Assembly (NCBI GenBank): GCA_003550305.1
Contig: QKYT01000072.1
Coordinates: forward strand, 14,102-34,407
Reading direction: 5' to 3'
Length of the DNA stretch: 20,306 nt
Source of the DNA: Glomus cerebriforme
Taxonomy: Eukaryota; Glomeromycota; Glomeromycetes; Glomerales; Glomeraceae
Below, in pieces: positions 1 through 9,426 of this stretch; position 1 is the first letter of the stretch; every line of letters begins with the position of its first letter. The notes beneath the pieces are model-generated. The model had not been told where the DNA came from. It saw only the letters and a program-made list of their open reading frames with translations, and did no database searches. The position numbers were made by a program, and so were the translations under genes.

Positions 1-1077
1 TTTAAAAATGGAACACTATTTTAAAGTTTAACTTTTGTAACACTATTTTTAAAAAAGTAACCCTATTTTTACTTGCATAACATATCTGAATTCTGATTTA
101 CCAGGTCGATAAATCACGTGATCGAACATGACTTTAGACACCCCCTTTAAAATCAGTATACGAGCTGCCCTATCAGATACTTCAGATGAATTGAGTCGAC
201 TGCTTATACTGTCTCATCTTCAGATCAATATTTCATACTCTACTGACCTATTATAATTTTTGAGTTTATTACTTAAACAATTAGTTTTATTTTATTATAT
301 ACATTCTAATTTATATTTTTAAAAGAAAAAAGTAATTTATCATAGTGATGTATCATCAATTATCCCAGTATTACTAACACTTTTTTCCATTTTCACATGA
401 CTTTTAGCCAATATTATGACATTAATAAATAAAAATGTAACAAATATGATTTCATGTCTTGAAAAATTCTGTTTTTAAAATATTTAGTAAAAATAAATAT
501 AATATAGGATGACTATAATCATATAGAAAGTGAGTAATATTAGAGAAGTGATGCATTTCACTACTTTGTTACGTGTCCTATTATATCATGTGACTTATAC
601 TATATAATAATTTATTTATTATCCTCTGCATTATACTGTAGTTTTCCATTTTTATTAAGAACGAATTTTTCAGTATAATAAATACTATTTATTACATGCT
701 ATTCATCATATATTTAATTTTGCCCAAATTTTATAGTGCCAACCAAAATTTCCTTATTTAAAACTTAGGTAATATTACATAATAAATTTTTTTGACAAGT
801 GAAATTCTATAATTTGTCATATGCATAATTTCTTAATGCCATAATTTTGGCCAAAAATTTTATAAAAATCACGTGATTTAACTCCACTTTAGACGTACCC
901 AAAAAAGGAAATTTTATTTTCTCAAAAATTGAAATTTTGGGTTACATAAAATTTTTAAAAGGCATATTTGTTACAGATTATTTAATTTTTAGCCAGAATT
1001 ATGAAGTCACGTGATACTGGTGATGTATCACCATGATGATAAAAAATCCTTTTTAAAAATACTGTACATTTAAAATA
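1..1077. repeat. AT-rich DNA with dispersed repeat motifs, no gene
   Basis: No open frame of note. The stretch begins with a short irregular tandem repeat (AACACTATTTT-like units near 11-70). It carries the palindrome TCACGTGA at 114-121, 869-876 and 1007-1014, with decayed forms at 393-400 and 586-593. The first two copies are followed by similar sequence (a block containing ACTTTAGAC and a short C run), so they appear to be diverged copies of one repeat. TTTTGGCCAAAA-like and TTTTAGCCAGAATT motifs occur near 845 and 987. The family is not one I can name. Confidence 0.5.
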
Positions 1078-1287
1078 ATGGGCAAATGTATATCTCATAG
1101 GGGTACGACATCATTATTCATCACTTTCAATTTGTCATCCATGTGTTACACCCTCTAGGATCATCTTACCATATCACTCTCAGATGCATATGTATCACCT
1201 CAGCTATATAATTATAATATATCACTAGGTAGAGAACGTTTCTGGGAACCATCGTTGAGTTCGGAGCAAAAGATCTTCATTAGTATA
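1078..1287 (+). pseudogene. Possible coding relic, about 69 codons with one in-frame stop
   Basis: A frame starting at ATG 1078 runs to TGA 1285-1287 with a single internal TAG near 1157. The final third (around 1225-1285) uses unusually GC-balanced codons and reads RERFWEPSLSSEQKIF, unlike the surrounding AT-rich noise. At this composition about five stops would be expected over this length, so the openness is mildly suggestive. I do not recognise a family, signal peptide or domain. The minus strand also has a short open stretch over the same bases, so strand is uncertain. It may be a fragment of an unrecognised transposon gene or chance. Confidence 0.2.
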
Positions 1288-1350
1288 TGATCAATATGCC
1301 TTATATTTAATCTAATAATATTTTTATCAATAAAGAAAATTTTTATTAGA

Positions 1351-1539
1351 TTAAAATTTATCATTTTCATGAGGAAATTTATAGGAATCATCTGTTAAAA
1401 GAATAAAAAAATTTTTAGCAGCTTGCGCCGCTAATTGGACAATCTGTTTCTGCGTCTTTAGTATAGCGGTTGCCATAGCTCCTCTTATGGCCTCGAGCCC
1501 CCTCTTCAGAAAGATTAAACCTAACTGTCTAATCCTAAC
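1351..1539 (-). pseudogene. Possible coding relic of locally high GC content
   Basis: On the minus strand a 62-codon frame is open between a TAG just above 1539 and a TAA at 1353-1351. The centre (about 1418-1515) is close to balanced GC, with codons such as GCG, CTC and GAG, against flanks near one-quarter GC. It reads LEAIRGAMATAILKTQKQ and continues alanine- and glutamine-rich, which would favour an amphipathic helix. There is no clear start codon apart from the internal Met near 1477. It looks like one exon or fragment of a protein I do not recognise. Read on the plus strand, the same bases resemble a tRNA A box but no cloverleaf forms. Confidence 0.3.
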
Positions 1540-1625
1540 CTAATCCTAATTTAAGTATCTAATCCTAATTCTAAGTAACTCACCATAAATCTTACACTAC
1601 ATTAATCTTCTCTTTTCCAACAATC

Positions 1626-1656
1626 GTGTAAGGCCTGCCAAAGGCAGGCCTTACAC
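1626..1656. repeat. Perfect 14-bp inverted repeat (hairpin)
   Basis: GTGTAAGGCCTGCC at 1626-1639 is followed by AAA and its exact reverse complement at 1643-1656. The arms are GC-rich in an AT-rich region, and the downstream side runs into a T-rich stretch. The structure could be a transposon end or a relic of one. No Helitron-type CTRR end follows it. Confidence 0.75.
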
Positions 1657-1659
1657 ACG

Positions 1660-2280
1660 AATTATTATATTTTTTTTATTAGTAATAAATTATACCATAA
1701 TTTTTTTTTAAAAAATACCAACAAATAAAGTAATATAAATTTTTTATTAATTTCTCATACAAAAGAAAAGAATATAATGATTCATATATAATTACATAAT
1801 CAGATATTATTAATTTCTTTCTAATTTCTTTAACAAGTTAATTTAATTGATTATTAATATATTATCATTATCTAGGACAAATCTGGAATGAATATTCATG
1901 TTTCTTATATTTAATCATTAATTAATTAATTCAAACAAATTAAACAAATTTCAATTTGATTTATACTGTAATTAATAAATAAAGATTAATAATATCAAAG
2001 TAAAAATAAAATTATCATNTTAAAATGAATAACAATAAATAACCAAATTACTAATTCTGAAGAATTTTGAGAGAGTAATAATAAAGAGAGAGAATAATAT
2101 GAAGTACATCTTGCATATGACTGTGAAGGTAAATAATAGGAAAATTGTGAGATACAACTTACAAGTAAAAGGAAAAAGCAAAGAAGTTTAACAGAAACAA
2201 GCAAGGAACATCAGAATCGTATTTTGTGTGAAAATAAGCGTAAACATGAGCTGCACAGTTAGAAACAAACAAGTAGAAAT
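1660..2280. other. AT-rich stretch leading into the Helitron relic
   Basis: No gene is supportable in the first 400 bases. From about 2070 the plus strand becomes rich in basic and acidic codons (Lys, Arg, Glu) broken by many stops. This resembles the charged N-terminal part of fungal Helitron proteins and may be the decayed upstream part of the following pseudogene. One undetermined base lies at 2019. Confidence 0.3.
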
Positions 2281-2790
2281 TCAAAGTGATATCAAACAAT
2301 CTTTTCAAGAAACAATTCAACACAATGCTATTCTAACTTACAGTCTACACCATTATCAGCACTACTATCAGCATCACAATCAGCTTCACTATCAGCTAAT
2401 ACAATCATTNANAAAGAACACATATCNTTGCANAAATTTNACAACAAAATGGACAATATTCAATATAATACTTGTCCTGTATGTAATGAATGAATTCCAT
2501 CAATGACACTTGTCAAAGGGTCATGTCAATATTGCCATACAGAAAGTTATTACCAACGAAATTTTTAGTAGAGAATAACATGGATCCAGAAGAAACACCT
2601 AAAGAACTCAAAGGGTTAACAGAAATAGAAGAAGTGCTTATTGCACAAGTATTCACTGTCATGACAGTATATTGACTTCAAGAGGGCAAAATGGATATAG
2701 GNAAAACATCATCAAGATATCCAAGGATTTACTAATTGGCTTCTCAAGCAGTTCAGTTTGAAAGAAAGGAAGAAGAAATGTGACTACTTT
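2281..2790 (+). pseudogene. Helitron-type replicase/helicase, N-terminal fragment, broken
   Basis: This is a decayed segment of the large Rep-helicase protein of a Helitron (rolling-circle DNA transposon). A serine/leucine-rich linker (about 2340-2400) leads to a zinc-ribbon-like CPVCNE ... CQYC motif at 2473-2535. After a probable one-base deletion near 2541-2545 the frame shifts into MDPEETPKELKGLTEIEEVL (from 2580), a block I recognise from the region preceding the Helitron_like_N domain in glomeromycete and other fungal Helitrons. Stops at 2491-2493 and 2673-2675 are both TGA where the family usually has arginine, as expected from CGA to TGA. Further frameshifts follow 2690, and no Rep HUH motif or helicase domain remains. 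Five undetermined bases cluster at 2410-2440 and one at 2702. Confidence 0.7.
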
Positions 2791-3600
2791 CTATGATATC
2801 AAGATAGTGTAGATTTTTCTTTTATTTGTTGATATCCTTTACAAAAATAAAGTTTATTCATAAATGTATTTTTCTTATTTTTTCACAAATAAGTAAAAAA
2901 AAAGTTTATTTTAAAAAAATGTAACAGTTAACAATTATAAAAAAAAAATAAAGTTTATTAACTAACTACATTTCACATAAAAAGTTAGATTTATATATAA
3001 CTAATACAACCAATCATATATGACTATATATGAATCACATGAACGCGAATAAACAGACATTTTTGTGTCACTGATTCTAGTCTATAATAGTCCTACGCTA
3101 CGCTCTGGACTAATAATACAGATGACATTTAAAAAGGCATGACAAATATTTTTTGGAACACTAAAAAAATTTGAAGTCCCTGAGATAAATATAAAAACGT
3201 GAAGTATGTGAAATCACATGATGTGTGATATAAAACATCACACCTTTCCGAGGATGGTATGGTAAAATAATTTCACTTTCTGACTTTCATTTTTACTATT
3301 TATTCTAGAGACAGAATTTTTTTGAGATGTGAAATCTTATTTGTTACATGTTAATCGTCACGTCTATTAATTTTGGCCGAAAATTTTAATTCTGGCCAGA
3401 ATTTTTATTTTTGGGATCTTGTGTAACGTTACACAAATCACGGCAAATTTTGTTCTCTGAAATTTAGGTTATACGAGACTTCCAAAAAAGGAAATTTTCT
3501 TAATTTCGGCCGGAATTACCTAATTAGGAAAATTCCCGACGATATATAAATGTCTTACCCCATGCGATCTAGATTTACCCTAAAATAATTAGGGAATTTG
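2791..3600. repeat. Non-coding repeat-motif region
   Basis: No gene. The palindrome AATTCTGGCCAGAATT is perfect at 3388-3403, with a preceding TTTTGGCCGAAAATT and a related TTTCGGCCGGAATT near 3502. CCAAAAAAGGAAATTTT near 3482 is shared with the repeat at about 899, linking this region to the repeat family at the window start. TCACATGA (decayed TCACGTGA) occurs at 3035-3042 and 3214-3221. A small TAGTCC...GGACTA hairpin lies near 3088-3112. Confidence 0.45.
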
Positions 3601-3602
3601 TA

Positions 3603-3822
3603 TTTTACGCACCCCGCACAGAATGCACCCCAGCGGAGTTAGGGTTAGGTTAGGTTATGTTAGGTTAGGGTTAGGGTTAGGGTTAGGTGTCACTCTATGT
3701 CACGCCCACCGTGTTTAATTTTTACCGATTATTTTTTGAACTTAAATTTTTTTTTTGGTGTGATAACTCTATTTGTCACCATTATATATCACACTGCGCA
3801 CTCTGTGCGGGTGCACAGAAAA
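3603..3822. mobile_element. Inverted-repeat element containing telomere-like repeats
   Basis: A GC-richer block near 3609-3628 (GCACCCCGCACAGAATGCAC) is matched in inverted orientation at about 3795-3816 (TGCGCACTCTGTGCGGGTGC and following bases), with several mismatches. This gives an element of about 220 bp with terminal inverted repeats of roughly 22-25 bp. I could not find a convincing target-site duplication, so its exact ends and class are unknown. The interior has no coding potential but contains a telomere-type tract. It could be a small MITE or a hairpin-forming repeat unit. Confidence 0.45.
3638..3688 (+). repeat. Interstitial telomere-like (TTAGGG/TTAGG)n tract
   Basis: About 51 bp of mixed TTAGGG and TTAGG units, with one TTATG interruption, are G-rich on the plus strand. 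TTAGGG is the usual fungal telomere repeat. Non-telomeric sequence flanks both sides, so this is interstitial. Weak CCTAAT-type echoes occur near 1528-1575 and 7960-8010. Confidence 0.85.
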
Positions 3823-4375
3823 TAAAAACCCAAATAATTATTCTAAAAATATTTTTAATATAAAGTATACAAATTAAGTATAATATTATTTCTTGCTTTC
3901 TTTTTATTAAAAATCAGTTTATAAGACCTTTTTTTCTGTTTTTTTTTATAATATATTTATTAATATCAAAATATTAATCCTATATTACTATATCATATAA
4001 TCCAATATAATAGTGAATAAAATAATTCCGAGAAACATCACGTTATTTCTGAAAATATATTTAAAGATGATGTGATGTATCTTGTAAAAATTTAAAGCGG
4101 TTCAAAAATTTTTTCTTTTTATGAAGAATTTTTTTGAATATTTTTCATAATTAAGAATAGTTTTTAAGTATAGAATAATATATATTAGTTTATTTATTAA
4201 TATATAATTTCGTGAAAAGAAAAATTAAATCCGGTTCCCGCGGGTTGGGGAGTTACGTGAAATTGGATGTAATAAATCCGGGAAATCGGATACATCGAAA
4301 AGATATCTCGTTTTATTTGAATTTTTTTTTTTATCACCATTGGCATAATTTTCCGAAATCTGTCCAGTCCTAATT
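3823..4375. other. AT-rich non-coding stretch
   Basis: No gene, RNA or element is recognised. There is a small GC-richer patch near 4231-4252 (GGTTCCCGCGGGTTGGGG) containing the palindrome CCGCGG-like core, without further context. Confidence 0.35.
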
Positions 4376-5010
4376 TTAATTGGAAGGGACATTAAAAATT
4401 ATATTGATGTTTCTATTTCATAATAATACCTTATTTTATTCTGAATAAATACGTTTTTTTTACAGTAATATAATCGTAGATTATTATAAGATGATAAATA
4501 CTGTATCGTAAGAATTTACTTATTGGAAAAAAGTAAACAATAGTATCAATAATTTGTTCTAAATGATAAGTGCAATAATTACGACCACTTTTGAATACCC
4601 CTATGGCCCCATTGAAATAATTACCTATATTTAAATAACGTCATCGTAATTAATCTTTTCTACAAAATACCAATCGTATTATAATATTGTAGTTATAGGC
4701 TCGCAAATTCGATTATTCTAGTTGGAAATAATGTTAAAAGAATATCAACAATTATATTTTATGCTATACCTTATTTATTTCTGAATAATAATACGCTTTT
4801 TTTACAAGATAAAATTGTAGGTCATTACCTATTAAATAAGAAGTAAAAGAAAAAAAATGTATAGCCAGCTTCTTAGTAAAGGTGCATATCATTATAGCTA
4901 CTTTTAAATACTCTTCTATTGATCAGATTCTTAGTTGAAGGCTCACGAAATAAATACCTATATTTAAATAATGTCATCGTAACCATTCTATCATATAAAA
5001 TGTAATGTAA
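4376..5010. repeat. Diverged tandem duplication, unit about 335-344 bp
   Basis: Two copies follow one another in the same orientation. Matching landmarks are TAATTGGAAGG near 4376 with TAGTTGGAAAT near 4720, ACCTTATTTTATTCTGAATA near 4428 with ACCTTATTTATTTCTGAATA near 4768, and TACCTATATTTAAATAACGT near 4622 with TACCTATATTTAAATAATGT near 4955. Offsets of 344, 340 and 333 show small indels and old divergence. Neither copy is coding. Confidence 0.7.
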
Positions 5011-6741
5011 ATATTATGTATGGGATTCTTTTGAAAAAATATGTATCATTTAGTAAATTTGAAATTTTGAATACCTTTTGGAAAATAGATTTCAAAAAAT
5101 TGCAAATATTATTTTACGCTCTAACTTAAACCTCCTTAAGTCTCTACAAACGTACACACTATGCACATGTTTATGGTTGTTCGCTTAGAGAATCTAATTT
5201 CTAATATTTTTGATTTTTACAAATAAAAAAAAGGATAATATCATGTGTTAAACAATCGTTGAATTTGATTGGCAAATAATATCAGAAATACTGTAGACAT
5301 GCTTTTCTAATAATTTTAGATGTTGAAGGCGGAGATTCGAATTCGATGAGACATAAATTATTGAAAAAGAATATATATATAGTATATATATATATTAATG
5401 ATATCTAAGCATCGAATTTATATGCCAATATTAAAAGAAGAAAGAAAAAGGGATTATTATTATAAACAAATATTGAGATTTGTTTTATGACTTTGATTAA
5501 CTATCGTAAAATATCAAAAATAATAATAACGATGATTTTCTTACTTTGTAAATTTCTTAATTCCATTCCTTTCGTCGTTCTTGACCAAAAATCCAATTTC
5601 ACAAATGTAATTCGTATATTATAACAAAAAAAAAAACATGAACAAAGTTCTAATTCGGATCTAAATAAAAAAAAAAAAATTCGGCAAAACATACCTTTCT
5701 CGTCTATCTTCATACACAAAGATTCTAGCTCGAATTATAACTTCAAAAGCTCAAAGTCATAATAATTAAAAAAATTTTGTACGCGATATCTAAAATAAAT
5801 TCTTTGTTTTTTTTTCTTAGAGAAAAAGTTGTATATTTTTGATTTGTTACTTTTTGTAAAACAAACAATATACAGTATTTTAATGTGACCGTTTTCACTC
5901 AAGTTTTAATGAAACTATCTTTAGATAATTATGTTTAACATTTCATTATTCTATAGAAAGGAATTACAATAAGTGAATGGAAGTGTAAAATGCGGGGCTT
6001 ACCCCTAAATGTTTGAGTTAAAAAAAAAAAAAAATTTAAGTTGTGGTTATGATACGCGATAAGATTATTATGAAAGCAAATACTGATAATCAATTTTTTT
6101 TTTCTTTGATTCACAAACCAATCTCAAGTACTACTATGGTTCACAAGCAGATAGTTAAAGACAGTAACTTTAATTAACAAGATCTTAAGACACGAAAACA
6201 TAATTCCTTTGTCCAATAAGAAGAAATATCACATGTGTAATTGTAAAAAAAAACAAAGATCATGCCATAAAGCAGCCAGTTTTGTGTTAACCTTAAAATT
6301 GTATGCTGTGGAAATTCTTGTAGGAAACGCCAAGAGAAAAAAAAAAGTTCATACATATGAAAAAAGATCATGAAAAAATAAAGTTTTGTTTCTTTACAAT
6401 GTAAATTTAAAATGATTTTCAAATCCATTGTGAAAAAGTAAAGAATTTTCTTTGTGGAAAAGTGCTATGATACAAAAAAAAAGTTGATTCGCGTCAGTTA
6501 ACGATATAAATTGGGAAATTAAATTTGATCACAAACTTTAATAGTTGTATTCCAGTCGGTCAAACAAAGAAATTCAACCTATAAAATTCAAACCTTTTAT
6601 AATGAAACTTCTTTTCTTTCTTTAAAGAATAGATGGATCGGAATAACAGAAATCATTTGAAAATCATCTACACATGAAAAAATTTCAGGTGTTCCTTATA
6701 TTTGTAATACATTATTTACTTTAATCTTTATAAATTTCGTA
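5011..6741. other. Long AT-rich non-coding stretch
   Basis: Frames of 70-84 codons occur by chance on the minus strand but are Phe/Ile/Leu/Lys-rich and featureless. Several A or T homopolymers and a TA microsatellite near 5372-5395 are present. I see no supportable gene or RNA. Confidence 0.4.
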
Positions 6742-6855
6742 ATGCAACTATTGTCTAAATGGAAGAAATATTTCGTTGGGGCTAATTACGCGTATTACGC
6801 AATAGACGAAAGAACCACAAAAAAATGGTATATAAATTTAAAGAGAGAACTCTAA
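6742..6855 (+). CDS. Possible short ORF (37 residues) overlapping a promoter
   Basis: ATG at 6742 opens a 37-codon frame ending in TAA 6853-6855. Its composition is less AT-driven than neighbouring frames, with Trp, Gly, Ala, Asp, Glu, Arg and Thr codons (for example YYAIDERTTKKWYINLKREL). It overlaps the candidate ACGCGT and TATA elements used to argue for the next frame, so at most one interpretation is likely to be right. I recognise no family. It could be one exon of a spliced gene, a short peptide or chance. Confidence 0.2.
   Translation: MQLLSKWKKYFVGANYAYYAIDERTTKKWYINLKREL
6788..6793. promoter_or_regulatory. ACGCGT (MCB/MluI-type) box
   Basis: The palindrome ACGCGT sits in TTACGCGTATTACGC, 101 bases upstream of the ATG at 6894. 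In fungi this is the binding site of MBF-type cell-cycle regulators. CpG is scarce here, so preservation is notable, but a single site may be chance. Confidence 0.25.
6829..6837 (+). promoter_or_regulatory. TATA box candidate
   Basis: TATATAAAT lies 57 bases upstream of the ATG at 6894, a workable distance for a fungal TATA promoter. TATA-like strings are common in DNA this AT-rich, so weight comes only from the arrangement with the ATG and the upstream ACGCGT. Confidence 0.25.
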
Positions 6856-6893
6856 GGAGAATTTTCAAATAATCGAATCTAATTTTTAACAAA

Positions 6894-7082
6894 ATGCAAA
6901 AAATTCATAAAAAAATTCACTTTATTATAAAATTCATATTGACTCGCGTCATGCTTAACAAACCTCAAAAAACATTTAAATTTACTATTCAATTAAACAA
7001 ATCAATATCGATTGTTGTATATCAACAAAGAATAAAAACTCAGGGCATCGAAAAAATTGAATTAATTTCAAGTAATTCGTAA
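6894..7082 (+). CDS. Hypothetical small basic protein (62 residues)
   Basis: ATG at 6894 is preceded by AACAAA, a good eukaryotic start context, with a TATA-like element 57 bp upstream and ACGCGT about 100 bp upstream. The frame ends in TAA at 7080-7082. The protein is lysine-rich and basic (MQKIHKKIHFIIKFILTRVM at its N-terminus), with a hydrophobic stretch at residues 9-20 that could be a short amphipathic or targeting helix. There are no cysteines, motifs or family resemblance. Lys/Ile/Asn/Gln richness is also what AT-rich noise gives. The promoter-like arrangement is the only positive evidence, so this is a weak candidate. Confidence 0.25.
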   Translation: MQKIHKKIHFIIKFILTRVMLNKPQKTFKFTIQLNKSISIVVYQQRIKTQGIEKIELISSNS

Positions 7083-9225
7083 TATAAATTATATTAAAAA
7101 TATATATTTATTAAAAAAATTCAAATTAGATCTTAAAAATATGGATCGATTTAATACAAATATTTTATCAGTGATCACTAGAATAATATATATTTATTAT
7201 TTGTTCTTAATTATAAATTCTAAAACAAAATTTTCAGTAACTTTTAATAGTAACCGTGTACGATCATCATAGAATGATCGATAGGAACCAATCAAATTTT
7301 AGATAAAATTTTTTATAATTTAAACAAATTATTTTCGTTTTACTTTTTGAAAATAAAAATAAAATTTAAAATGTAATCAGAATTTTCTGATAAATTTGTT
7401 TTTTTGCGCTCTTTTGCGATTTTTGCGCTTTGGATATCATGAGAATATTAAAATTATCATCAAGATTATCCATTAATAATGAATGAATCATTTTTTTCTT
7501 TATAATTTTAAAAGAAAAAGAATTTTTGTTTAAATGATAAGAATAAAATTTTAAATGAATTATCAAGAATTTTGTATTTAGAAATGTAAAGATTAAGAAA
7601 TTTTGATTTCTAAAGATTTTTTTCTTTTTTTTTTTAAAAAAAAAAACCGTTTTCTTCATCCTTTATATATTATTTTAGTTCGAATAAAATAACCAATTAA
7701 AAACAGTTTTCAAATTTAGAAATTTTTAATAAGACCAAAATAATAGATGACAAATGCTTACAAATAAGTAATCTAATTGATTAAAAAATCTGAAACTTAA
7801 TCACTAACCTTTTTGATTGGTAAAGCTTATTGACGAAATCTTTTATCGAATTCGAAATCATAATAATCTTGACTTCATTTATTCGATTTAAAAATAAAAG
7901 ATTCTTTTCTTTTTTAAGAAAATAAATTATCCTACCTTACTACCAACTTTATATTATTAACGCCTAATTCTAACCCAAATATCAATGATAATAAGTCCTA
8001 ATTCTAAGTCAGGCTTAACTCCGAATTGAACAGGGTACTGTATCCCAAGATTTCCAGGGTTACTGAAGATTAATATACAGTATAAATACGCGATATATAT
8101 ACTGTATATATAGATATATATAAAAAGATTATTTGAACAATCGATGTAATTCAGCCAAAAACAAGTTTAAAACTTAAAAAAGGTGCAAGACCAAATAAAA
8201 AGTCGATCCTTTGGAAGTACAATAAGTACAACTTATAATTAAATGACGAATTATATTATAAAAATAAACCTGATACGTATTTATATCTAAAGAATATTAA
8301 TATAATCAGAGGTACAGAAGATTTTATTTTCTTTTTTTATCATTGATCGACGAATAGAAATTTGGGATCAACGCTTTATCGCATTATTGGTCCTTGATAA
8401 ACGTGTTTTGGGGTACATCAGTTTTTTTTTGTAACTTTAAATGAAGCATACACAGAAAAGATATCATTTATTTTTATCTGTATTTCATTTCTCGCATAAT
8501 ATATATTTTTTTTAATTAAGAAAGTTATTTTAATATATATAATTTTCTTAAAAAATGAAATTTAAATAGATTTGGAAATAAATTATCCGACACAGAAAAT
8601 CTTTCATTAATAATTTCATTCATGTAGTAAAAAATTGATCAACTTTACAATCTTTTTGTACATATTTTAAATTTTTTTGGTCGTTGTTTTTTATCAAACA
8701 ATAGAAAATTTTGTTGAGTTATAGAATTTGACAAATTTAAACATATTATATATATATTCTTATGTTAATCTTGTGTTAATATTAGTAAGCGTTACACAGC
8801 CAATATTCTTTTTCTATGAGGTGTTACATCTATTACATAAACCTTACATGAAGTCTAGTCTATTATAACCCATTATTATATACAATATATTATTATAATC
8901 ATTTTTAATATTTGGTATTTGAAATTATTCAAATAAGGTAGTTTGTAACATCTTACAAAATTCGATTTAAACGCGAATGAATAAACCAAATCTTCTTTTG
9001 AATCAAATTCAATGATATAAGGTTCAAAGATAATTTGTCTTCGAAATCTCGATTCTATGTTCTTCTCATCAGAAAGTATTAATTTTTAAGTCTGCAAGAA
9101 TGCATTTTTTTTTCTATCTTTATTATAATTACTGAATATAAATATTAAGTGTTACCTTATCAATATTTCTGTCAAATTTGTAACTTTTCGAAATCAAATT
9201 TTAATTGTTCAACAAAATTTACATG
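7083..9225. other. Long AT-rich non-coding stretch
   Basis: No supportable gene. A lysine/phenylalanine-only frame on the minus strand (7366-7659) spans a T11-A11 homopolymer palindrome at 7625-7646 and is rejected. TA-rich microsatellite sequence lies near 8090-8120. A GC-richer patch near 8345-8410 is open for about 28 codons but has no recognisable content. Confidence 0.4.
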
Positions 9226-9426
9226 TTACACATATTCATTTAAAATCATCAATAAGAACCCGATTAAGAAATCTATGTAGCAAGGAAAAATCATGATAAT
9301 AACGCGACCTATATATTTTACATATAAATTCGGTACATAAGGATTATCATGTGGTAGCACTAACTCTTGATTATTAAGATTGACGTTTTGAAGGGTCATG
9401 TGTTTGTTTGCTTTTATTACACCCAA
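9226..9426 (-). CDS. Possible small membrane protein (66 residues)
   Basis: A minus-strand frame starts at ATG 9426 and ends at 9226. The first half is polar (MTLQNVNLNNQELVLPHDNP from residue 10), with better base balance than its surroundings. The second half (about residues 42-62, VIIMIFPCYIDFLIGFLLMI) could form a single membrane-spanning helix. There is no cysteine pattern or known family, and no promoter that stands out. Hydrophobic frames arise easily in AT-rich DNA; only the polar N-terminal half argues against noise. Low confidence. Confidence 0.2.
   Translation of the reverse strand: MGVIKANKHMTLQNVNLNNQELVLPHDNPYVPNLYVKYIGRVIIMIFPCYIDFLIGFLLMILNEYV

Noticed and set aside
1443..1515. 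tRNA-like A box (TTTAGTATAGCGGTTG) with a GCCATA...TATGGC stem, resembling tRNA-Asp or a tRNA-derived SINE
   Set aside because: No consistent acceptor or T arm forms and the B box is poor; the other strand reads as an open frame through the same bases.
1626..1680. Rho-independent-like terminator or Helitron 3' end (hairpin then T-rich tract)
   Set aside because: The context is eukaryotic, and the CTRR ending required for a Helitron terminus is absent.
1995..2204. 69-codon minus-strand hydrophobic frame with a possible signal peptide
   Set aside because: It lies antisense to the degenerate charged N-terminal region of the Helitron relic and is best explained as its shadow.
3638..3688. True chromosome end
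   Set aside because: Unrelated sequence continues for kilobases on both sides, so the tract is interstitial.
5501..6428. Two minus-strand frames of 72 and 84 codons
   Set aside because: Phe/Ile/Leu-rich without motifs; they cross several homopolymers and have no supporting signals.
7366..7659. 97-codon minus-strand frame
   Set aside because: It is driven by A and T homopolymers (poly-Lys/Phe) with no structure or coding bias.
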